Below are positions 1 to 5,263 of a DNA stretch of 5,736 nt, piece after piece. Under the pieces are notes generated by a model that saw only the letters and a list, made by a program, of their open reading frames with translations, was not told the DNA's origin and did not search any database. The first letter of the stretch is position 1. Each line of letters opens with the position of its first letter. The position numbers were made by a program, and so were the translations under genes. The stretch covers positions 1 through 5,736 of the forward strand of contig JAICUS010000403.1 of assembly GCA_025935735.1 (NCBI GenBank). The letters run 5' to 3'. Source of the DNA: Solirubrobacteraceae bacterium (lineage in GTDB: Bacteria; Actinomycetota; Thermoleophilia; Solirubrobacterales; Solirubrobacteraceae).

Positions 1-573
1 GACGACGTCGACGCGCTCGGCGCCGTGCTCGCCCAGCAGCGCCGCCCACTCGTAGGCGCTCTGGCGCCCGCCCACGATCAGCACGCGGGCGCCGGACAGC
101 CCGCGCAGGTCGATCAGGTCGCACGTGTGCTCGCCGGGTACGGCGTCCGCCCACTCCGGGCGGTGGGCGAAGTGGGCGACGCCCGGCGCGGCGACCACGG
201 CGCGGGCGCGCAGCGTCTCGCCGGACTCGAGCGTGGCCTCCCAGCCCGGGCGCAGGCGCGCCACGCGCTCGTCGCGCACCTCGATGCCCCTGGCCGCCTG
301 GAACCAGCCGGCGTAGTCGAGGAAGAGCTCCAGCGGCAGCGGGTCGACGTCGGCGGGCGGGATGCCGCGCAGCTCGAGGTAGCGCTCCAGCGTGTGCTCG
401 CCCGCCGGGTCGAGGTGCCAGTCGGGCCCCGAGCGCAGGTACATCCCGGCCGGCATGTGCTCGCGCCAGAAGCCCATCGGGCGCCCGACCACGGTCACGT
501 CCAGCCCCCGGTCGCGGGCCGCCGCGGCCGCCGCGAGCCCGTAGGGGCCGGCGCCGACGACCAGCAGGTCCAT
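1..573 (-). CDS. FAD/NAD(P)H-dependent oxidoreductase (flavin monooxygenase-like), C-terminus outside window
   Basis: The 191 visible residues begin at an ATG that overlaps the thiolase stop by one base (TGATG), and the frame is still open at base 1. An N-terminal Rossmann fold carries the FAD dinucleotide-binding motif GAGPYG (residues 7-12). A conserved flavoprotein segment, FWREHMPAGMYLRSG, follows at about 36-49. VVAAPG near 126-131 resembles the ATG-type motif of two-dinucleotide flavoproteins. A second Rossmann motif, VLIVGGRQSAYEW (about 164-176), with HT just upstream, is the expected NADPH site. This order is typical of the Pyr_redox_3 / flavin-containing monooxygenase / N-hydroxylase-like superfamily, which uses NADPH and O2 to oxygenate small substrates. 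Substrate and exact reaction cannot be told. Its coupling to the thiolase suggests the two act in one pathway. A Shine-Dalgarno-like AAGGTGG lies just upstream. Superfamily is confident; monooxygenase rather than another reductase is inference. Confidence 0.85.
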   Translation of the reverse strand, partial: MDLLVVGAGPYGLAAAAAARDRGLDVTVVGRPMGFWREHMPAGMYLRSGPDWHLDPAGEHTLERYLELRGIPPADVDPLPLELFLDYAGWFQAARGIEVRDERVARLRPGWEATLESGETLRARAVVAAPGVAHFAHRPEWADAVPGEHTCDLIDLRGLSGARVLIVGGRQSAYEWAALLGEHGAERVDVV

Positions 574-1718
574 CAGCCCACCTTCAGCAGCAGCGCCTCG
601 CCCTGGCCGCCACCGCCGCACAGCGTCGCGACGCCGTAGCCGCCGCCGCGCCGGCGCAGCTCGTAGGCCAGCGTCAGCGCGAGCCGCAGGCCGCTGCCGG
701 CCAGCGGGTGCCCGAGCGCCACCGCGCCGCCGTTCACGTTCACAAGATTGTGATCAAGATCAAGATTGTTCACAGAAGCGATCACAACCGCGGCGAACGC
801 CTCGTTGATCTCCCACAGCGCGATGTCGGCCGGCTTGAGTCCGTGGCGGGCGAGCAGCTTGCGGGAGGCCTCGGCGGGGCGCAGGTGCAGCGTCGAGTCC
901 GGCCCGGCGACCACGGCGCGGCCGACGATCTCGGCCAGCGGCTCGACGCCGGCGCCGGCCGCCCGCGCCGCGGTGGTCACCAGCGCCGCGGCCGCGCCGT
1001 CGGACACCTGCGAGGCGTTGCCCGCGGTGATCGTCCCGCCGCGGGTGAACGCGGCCGGCAGCTGCGCGAGCGCCTCGTAGGAGGTGTCCTCGCGCACGCC
1101 CTCGTCGCGCGCCAGCTCGTCCAGCGGGGCGATCTCCTCCGCGAGCCGGTCCCGGCCGGCGCTCGCCCGGGCGTGCGAGGCCGCGGCGAAGCGGTCCTGC
1201 GCGTCGCGCGAGATGCCCAGCCGCGCGCTCTCGGCGTCCGACATCGCGCCCATCCCGGCATCGGCGATCGAGCAGTAGAGGCCGTCGTGCACCATCACGT
1301 CGACCATCGCCTGGTCGCCCATCCGCACCTTCGGCCGCATGCGCACGGCGTGCGGCGCGCGGGTCATCGAGTCAAAGCCGCCGGCGAGGACGCACTCCGC
1401 CTCGCCCTCGCGCAGCATCGCCGCGGCCAGCGCCACAGCGCTCAGGCTGGCCAGGCAGACGTCGTTGAGCGTGATGCCGGGGACCTCGCGGCGCACGCCG
1501 CCCGCCAGCGCCGCCCGGCGGCCGGGGTTCTGCCCGTTGGCCGCCTGGAGCACGTTGCCGACCGCCACGTAGTCGGGCTCCAGACCCGGGCAGCGGGCCA
1601 GCGCGGCGCGCACGGCGTGGGCGCCCAGCGCCACCGCGTCGACGCCGGAGAGCGCCCCCTGGAAGCGGCCGATCGGCGTGCGCGCGCCGGCGACGAGAAC
1701 GGGTGTGGCAGCGCCCAT
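573..1718 (-). CDS. Thiolase family protein (acetyl-CoA C-acyltransferase)
   Basis: A complete 381-residue thiolase, a normal length for the family. Thiolases condense or cleave acyl-CoAs through a cysteine acyl-enzyme. The N-terminus VLVAGARTPIGRF (about 7-19) is the classic thiolase opening. The nucleophile is Cys88 in LNDVCLASLSAVALA. AGGFDSMTRAPH (112-123), NEAFAAV (305-311), His337 in GGAVALGHPLAGSG and Cys367 in CGGGGQGEA complete the active site. The GHP loop reads GHPLAGSG rather than the usual GHPIGASG or GHPIGMSG, a mild variation. The start at 1718 gives the standard family N-terminus; the open frame continues upstream only as a shadow antisense to the P450 gene. A GGGGGA directly abuts the ATG, too close for a normal ribosome site, so the message may be leaderless. 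Residues 311-330 are encoded by an AT-rich patch with rare T-ending codons. Whether it is degradative or biosynthetic, and its chain length, cannot be read from sequence. Confidence 0.95.
   Translation of the reverse strand: MGAATPVLVAGARTPIGRFQGALSGVDAVALGAHAVRAALARCPGLEPDYVAVGNVLQAANGQNPGRRAALAGGVRREVPGITLNDVCLASLSAVALAAAMLREGEAECVLAGGFDSMTRAPHAVRMRPKVRMGDQAMVDVMVHDGLYCSIADAGMGAMSDAESARLGISRDAQDRFAAASHARASAGRDRLAEEIAPLDELARDEGVREDTSYEALAQLPAAFTRGGTITAGNASQVSDGAAAALVTTAARAAGAGVEPLAEIVGRAVVAGPDSTLHLRPAEASRKLLARHGLKPADIALWEINEAFAAVVIASVNNLDLDHNLVNVNGGAVALGHPLAGSGLRLALTLAYELRRRGGGYGVATLCGGGGQGEALLLKVG
578..584 (-). promoter_or_regulatory. Ribosome binding site for the flavoprotein gene
   Basis: On the minus strand AAGGTGG differs from the consensus AAGGAGG at one base and sits four bases before the ATG at 573. 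It lies inside the last codons of the thiolase gene. With the TGATG stop/start overlap, it supports 573 as the start and suggests reinitiation by ribosomes finishing the thiolase. Confidence 0.55.
733..789. repeat. AT-rich patch with direct and inverted repeats inside the thiolase gene
   Basis: These 57 bases contain 23 G/C (about 40%) inside a gene otherwise above 70%. CAAGATTGT occurs at 743-751 and 761-769, with a third CAAGAT at 755-760. GTTCACA occurs at 738-744 and 768-774. A tight palindrome TCACAA-GA-TTGTGA spans 740-753, and TTGTGATC (748-755) pairs with GATCACAA (780-787). On the minus strand it encodes thiolase residues about 311-330 with a run of AAT, CTT, GAT, GCT and TCT codons. 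The protein aligns without an obvious insertion, so this is not a simple inserted element. Function is unknown. Confidence 0.6.
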
Positions 1719-1734
1719 TCCCCCATGGTACGTT
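1705..1734 (+). promoter_or_regulatory. Candidate promoter for the P450 pair
   Basis: GTGGCA (1705-1710) matches TTGACA at four of six positions. After an 18-base spacer, TACGTT (1729-1734) matches TANNNT and ends eight bases before the ATG at 1743, fitting a leaderless or nearly leaderless transcript. Its -10 shares bases 1729-1730 with the opposing -10 of the thiolase gene. No Shine-Dalgarno sequence precedes the ATG, which agrees with a leaderless start. Confidence 0.4.
1725..1730 (-). promoter_or_regulatory. Candidate -10 element for the thiolase gene (leaderless)
   Basis: The minus strand reads TACCAT, matching the actinobacterial -10 consensus TANNNT. Exactly six bases separate it from the ATG at 1718, so transcription would begin at or next to the start codon. 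I see no convincing -35 at 16-18 bases, so this rests on the -10 and its spacing. Confidence 0.4.
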
Positions 1735-1742
1735 CGCCCGCG

Positions 1743-2861
1743 ATGAGCACCGCCACGATGGCCCGCAGCGCGGCCGCCCAGCAGGTCCATCGCCCGCCGC
1801 TGCCCCGGGTGCTCGCGCAGCCGCTGCGCTTCCTGGAGACGCTGCGCGCCGACGGCCGCCCCGTCGTCCCCTTCCGGCTGGGCGGCCGGACCGCGCACCT
1901 GGTGACCGAGCCGGAGCTGATCGCGCAGGTGCTCGAGGAGGCGACCGGGCCGGCGGCCCGCGGGCCGTGGTACCTGGAGCCGCTGCTGCTGCCGCGCCGC
2001 CCGCGGCTGCCCGAGCCGCCGTCCCTGGCGGAGATCGCCGCCGAGCGGGCCCGCCGGCGGGCCGCGGCGTGGGTCGAGGGCAGCCCGCTGGAGATGGCCG
2101 GCGAGCTGCGGGCGCTGTGCCTGGGGATCGCCTGGGAGGCGCTGACGGGCACCGACCTCGACGCGGCGCCGGACCTGCTGGCCGAGCTCGCGCCCCCGCG
2201 CCCGTGGCGCCGGACGCGGCACGAGCGGCTGGACTCCGCGCTGGCGCTGATGATCGAGGAGCGCCGCGGCCGCGACGCCGGCGACCTGCTGAGCGTGCTC
2301 GTGGCCGAGGGCGGCGCGGACGACCAGATCGCCGCCCGGGCGTGGGCCTGGCTGACCGGCGACCGCACGCACGCCGCGCTCGTGTGGACGATGTGGCTGC
2401 TCGCCCAGCACAGCGACGCCGAGGCCCGCTTCCACGCCGCGCTGGGCGGCCCGGACGCGGCGGCGGCCGCCGAGCGCGTGGTCGGCGAGGCGCTGCGGCT
2501 CTACCCGCCCGTGTGGGCGTCGTTCCGGACGGCGCCGGAGAGCCTGCCGCTCGGCGACGCGCTGGTCCCGAAGGGCGACCTCGTGGCCGTCAGCCCGTGG
2601 ATCACCCAGCGCGACCCGCGGCTCTGGCCCGACGCGCTGCGGTTCGACCCCGAGCGCGCGGCCGGGCCGGACGGCGCGTTCTTCCCGTTCGCCGACGTGG
2701 ATGGCGACGGCGACGGCGCGGCCCGCCACGCCGCGCGGATCATGGCCGCGCTGGGCGGCCGCTGGGCGTACCGGCAGTCCGAGCCTGAGCTGACCCCTGC
2801 CCCGCGCTGGGCGCTCGTGCCCGCCGGCGGCGCGCGCCTGAAGCCGGTGCCGCGCCCATGA
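1743..2861 (+). CDS. Cytochrome P450-like protein lacking the heme-ligand cysteine (probable pseudoenzyme)
   Basis: This 372-residue protein is clearly a P450 homolog and a paralog of the next gene. It keeps the K-helix ExxR (E249-A-L-R252, in EALRLYPPVW), the ITQRDPRLWPDALRFDPER segment (287-305) typical of the meander approach, and FFPF (313-316), which normally leads into the Cys loop. That loop is replaced by ADVDGDGDGAARH. Compared with the paralog it is three residues shorter, and Asp320 falls where the heme cysteine should be. The only cysteine in the protein is C126, in an unrelated region. The C-helix segment carrying the heme-propionate His/Arg (EEHHRQR in the paralog) is also missing, making the protein about 63 residues shorter. 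The I-helix reads LTGDRTH (204-210). The frame is intact throughout, so it is not a decayed frame. The start is ATG 1743; ATG 1758 is an alternative. The stop overlaps the next start (ATGA). Probably a non-heme partner or scaffold; this role is inference. Confidence 0.85.
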   Translation: MSTATMARSAAAQQVHRPPLPRVLAQPLRFLETLRADGRPVVPFRLGGRTAHLVTEPELIAQVLEEATGPAARGPWYLEPLLLPRRPRLPEPPSLAEIAAERARRRAAAWVEGSPLEMAGELRALCLGIAWEALTGTDLDAAPDLLAELAPPRPWRRTRHERLDSALALMIEERRGRDAGDLLSVLVAEGGADDQIAARAWAWLTGDRTHAALVWTMWLLAQHSDAEARFHAALGGPDAAAAAERVVGEALRLYPPVWASFRTAPESLPLGDALVPKGDLVAVSPWITQRDPRLWPDALRFDPERAAGPDGAFFPFADVDGDGDGAARHAARIMAALGGRWAYRQSEPELTPAPRWALVPAGGARLKPVPRP

Positions 2862-4165
2862 GCGCCTCGGTCGCCGGCACGCCGACCGGCCCGGCGCCCG
2901 CCGGCCCGCGCCGGCGCGGCGCCGTCCAGCTCGCCCGCTTCGGCGCCGACCCGCTGGCCTACATGGACTCGCTGCGGGCAGTGGAGGGCGAGGTCGTCTC
3001 CGCCCGGCTCGGCAACCAGGTCTGCCACCTCGTCCGCAAGCCGGAGCTGATCAAGGCCGCGCTGGTCAACGAGGACTGGCCGCCGATCTCCCGCGGGCGG
3101 CTGATGGGGCTGGACAAGTGGTACTCGGGCGGGCTCATCCTCACCGAGGGAGAGGAGCACCACCGCCAGCGCGACGAGCTGTGGAAGCCGCTGCTGGCCG
3201 ACCCCTCCACGCCCGCGATCGCCGTCGCCCGCACCGAGGCGTGGGCCGACTCGTGGGGCGACGGCGCGACGCTCGAGCTGTTCGGCGAGTTCCGCGACCA
3301 CGTGTGGGGCATCGACTGGCAGACGCTCACCGGCGAGGAGGTGGCGCGCGAGCTGCTGGACGCCCAGGCGGCCGGGATCGCCGCGCTGGAGTGGCTGCTC
3401 GGGCCGCTGGGCCCGCGCCGCTGGAGCGCGCCCACCCCGGCCTCGTCGCGCACCCGCGCGGCCCGCCGCCGGCTGGACGCGGCGATCGCCGAGCTGATCG
3501 CCGCCCGCCGCGCCGCGCCGGGCGACGACCTGCTGTCCAAGCTCGCGGCCGCCGAGGCCGACGACGCCGTCGTGTCGGCCACGGTCAAGCAGTGGCTGGG
3601 CGCCGACCAGCTGCACGGCCTGTTCACCTGGACGCTGCACCTGCTGGCTGAGCACCCGGAGGTCGAGGCCGCCTGGCACGCCGAGCTCGACTCGGCGCTG
3701 TCCGGGCCGCCCGCCGAGGCGGACATCCGCGCGCTGAAGCTGACCGTGCGGATCGTCCACGAGGCGCTGCGGCTCTACCCGCCGGTCTGGACGTTCTTCC
3801 GCGCGCTGACCGCCGACTACCGGCTCGGCGACCACCTCATCCCGGCCGGCCACATGATCGTGCTCAGCCCGTACTTCACCCAGCGCGACCCCACCGTCTG
3901 GCCCGACCCGCTGCGCTTCGACCCCGACCGCTGGGCCGACGGCGCCGAGCGCCCGCCGGAGATCTCCTTCTTCCCGTTCTCCGCCGGCCCCTACGAGTGC
4001 CACGCCCGCGGCCTGGCGATGAAGGAGGCCGTGCTCATCCTGGCCACGCTGGGCCGCCGCTTCAGCTTCCGCCCGCTCGAGGGCGCCAAGCCGCCGCGCC
4101 CGGTCGCCGCCGGCGCGATCGAGCCCAAGGGCGGCCTGCGCATGCGCGCCACGCCGCGCGGCTGA
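2858..4165 (+). CDS. Cytochrome P450, atypical I-helix and Cys loop
   Basis: A 435-residue P450 of near-normal bacterial length. P450s are heme-thiolate enzymes, most of them monooxygenases fed by redox partners; none is visible here. Motifs in order: a C-helix with EEHHRQR (99-105) for heme-propionate contact; an I-helix LGADQLHG (247-254); ExxR as E302-A-L-R305 in HEALRLYPPVW; FTQRDPTVWPDPLRFDPDRW (340-359); and the heme loop FSAGPYECHARGLAMKE (374-390) with Cys381 as the iron ligand. Two departures stand out. The I-helix acid D250 is kept, but the conserved threonine is Gln251. The Cys loop has Tyr379 where His/Arg is usual and Ala383 where Gly is usual. Loss of the I-helix threonine is known in some P450s that do not perform ordinary O2 activation, such as peroxygenases. 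No signal peptide or membrane anchor is seen, so it is likely cytosolic. The start overlaps the upstream stop (ATGA), indicating coupled translation. No gene family number is assigned. Confidence 0.9.
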   Translation: MSASVAGTPTGPAPAGPRRRGAVQLARFGADPLAYMDSLRAVEGEVVSARLGNQVCHLVRKPELIKAALVNEDWPPISRGRLMGLDKWYSGGLILTEGEEHHRQRDELWKPLLADPSTPAIAVARTEAWADSWGDGATLELFGEFRDHVWGIDWQTLTGEEVARELLDAQAAGIAALEWLLGPLGPRRWSAPTPASSRTRAARRRLDAAIAELIAARRAAPGDDLLSKLAAAEADDAVVSATVKQWLGADQLHGLFTWTLHLLAEHPEVEAAWHAELDSALSGPPAEADIRALKLTVRIVHEALRLYPPVWTFFRALTADYRLGDHLIPAGHMIVLSPYFTQRDPTVWPDPLRFDPDRWADGAERPPEISFFPFSAGPYECHARGLAMKEAVLILATLGRRFSFRPLEGAKPPRPVAAGAIEPKGGLRMRATPRG

Positions 4166-4168
4166 TCA
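4163..4168. other. Abutting convergent stop codons (TGATCA)
   Basis: The plus-strand P450 stop TGA (4163-4165) is followed immediately by the minus-strand lipoprotein stop (TCA at 4166-4168). The six bases form the palindrome TGATCA and the genes have no spacer. Any terminator must lie inside the opposing coding sequence. I see no convincing hairpin with a T-run on either side. Confidence 0.9.
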
Positions 4169-5263
4169 CCGGCAGCCCTGGATCGCCTGAGCGTAGAGCG
4201 CCGCCCGGTTGCGGTAGCCCTCGGCGTTGGAGTGCACGCCGTCGGAGCCCGGGACCCACTGGGGGTGCGCGGCGACGGCGGCCGCCCAGTCGACGAGCTG
4301 CAGGCGCCCGCCGAGGCTCGCGGCGAGCCGGCGCAGGTCGCGGTTGGCCGCGTCGTAGCTGACGCCGCCGACCGCCGGGCGGACGATGGTCGCCCAGACC
4401 GCGCAACCGCCGCGCTGCACGCTCTGGCGCACCGCGGCGTCCAGGGCGGCCACCGAGCGCGGGTCGTCGTTGGTGAACAGGCTGAACGCGTAGACGGTGC
4501 CGGACCGGATCGGGGTGCCGGCGAAGATCCGCATGCCCTCGGCCAGCGGGCGGCCGATGCGGGCGTCGACGCTGACCCTCCAGCCGGGCAGCGCGGCCGG
4601 CAGGTAGGGCTGCATGCCCTGGGCGAGCGAGTCGCCGATCACCACGACCGAGCCGGACGTCCCGGTGCCGGACGTGGTGGGCGCGGCGGTGACCTGGGGC
4701 GCCGCGGTCGCGGCCGGCGGGGCCACGGTGACCGCCGGGAACGGCGTGGCGTTCGGGTGCGCGTGCGGGTGCTTGCGCCGCCGCGGCGGTGACGACGGCC
4801 CGCCGCCGCCGCCGTCGTGCGCGGGGCCGATCGTCACGATCACCCGGTCGCTGTCGACGGCCTCGGAGATCTCGTAGGAGACGGTGACCGTGACCGCGTG
4901 GGTGCTCGAGGTGGTGCTCGCGCTCACGCCGGCGCTGAACCGGCCCTTGGCGTCGGTCTTGGTGGTCACCGAGCAGCCCTTGATCTGGCAGCCGGTGGTC
5001 ACCACGACGTCGGTGTCCGGCTGGGCGGTGCCGGTCACCGCGAGCTTCGCGCCGCGCGAGGTGTCGAGCTCCGCCGTGGCCGGGATGACGTCGCCGTTGG
5101 CCGGGGTGACGATGTGCGGGTGCGCGACCGCGGGCGTGGCGGCCGCCGTCGGCTTGGCGGCGGTCTTCTCGCCCCCGCCGCCGCAGCCGGCGAGCAGCAG
5201 CAGACACGCGGCGAGCGCGAGGGTCCTAGCGGGTGAAGTCGGCCTGCAGCGCGGCGATGACAT
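4166..5263 (-). CDS. SGNH/GDSL hydrolase lipoprotein with Ig-like domain
   Basis: A 365-residue predicted lipoprotein. A short N-terminal region with arginines leads into the hydrophobic ALAACLLLLAGC, a lipobox with lipidation Cys27, so the protein should be anchored on the outer face of the membrane. Residues about 48-146 look like a single Ig-like beta-sandwich (HIVTPANGDVIPATAELD at 50-67; a possible Cys92-Cys97 disulfide). A linker of about 150-205 is rich in Gly, Pro, Ala and Thr and contains RRRKHPHAHP. The C-terminal domain has SGNH blocks: GDSL with Ser212, Gly237 (block II), FTND with Asn265 (block III), and DGVH with Asp341 and His344. SGNH enzymes hydrolyse or transfer acyl and acetyl esters; a cell-envelope glycan or lipid substrate is likely but unproven. 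ATG 5263 is the nearest start in front of the signal peptide. It overlaps the upstream gene by 38 bases and has no clear ribosome site. A longer frame to 5356 lacks any added signal and is unlikely. Confidence 0.88.
   Translation of the reverse strand: MSSPRCRPTSPARTLALAACLLLLAGCGGGGEKTAAKPTAAATPAVAHPHIVTPANGDVIPATAELDTSRGAKLAVTGTAQPDTDVVVTTGCQIKGCSVTTKTDAKGRFSAGVSASTTSSTHAVTVTVSYEISEAVDSDRVIVTIGPAHDGGGGGPSSPPRRRKHPHAHPNATPFPAVTVAPPAATAAPQVTAAPTTSGTGTSGSVVVIGDSLAQGMQPYLPAALPGWRVSVDARIGRPLAEGMRIFAGTPIRSGTVYAFSLFTNDDPRSVAALDAAVRQSVQRGGCAVWATIVRPAVGGVSYDAANRDLRRLAASLGGRLQLVDWAAAVAAHPQWVPGSDGVHSNAEGYRNRAALYAQAIQGCR

Noticed and set aside
25..639. Plus-strand open frame over the flavoprotein gene.
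   Set aside because: It mirrors the codons of the flavoprotein and has no motifs of its own.
749..774. CRP-type operator (TGTGA...TCACA) in the thiolase patch.
   Set aside because: The half-sites are 16 bases apart instead of the usual 6, and the position deep inside a gene makes a classical CRP site unlikely. Kept only as part of the repeat observation.
708..1742. Upstream extension of the P450-like frame, antisense to the thiolase.
   Set aside because: No P450 sequence before the ATG at 1743, and the composition is typical of a shadow of the thiolase gene.
573..2729. A single 718-codon open frame on the minus strand joining the thiolase to sequence antisense to the P450-like gene.
   Set aside because: Only the part below 1718 has thiolase motifs. 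The extension is Arg/Gly/Pro-rich with no family signal and lies opposite a convincing P450-like gene; it stays open because of high G+C.
2685..2760. Frameshift or sequencing error hiding the heme cysteine in the P450-like gene.
   Set aside because: I read the other frames across this stretch and none yields a Cys loop. Homology to the paralog continues in the same frame on both sides, and the C-helix segment is missing as well.
2501..4003. Long minus-strand open frame (500 codons) opposite the second P450.
   Set aside because: No recognisable domain; low-complexity Arg/Gly/Ala/Val content; fully explained as the antisense of a strong P450 gene.
4153..4162. Palindrome GCCGCGCGGC near the P450 stop as a terminator.
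   Set aside because: It has no loop and no T-run; such palindromes arise by chance in this base composition.
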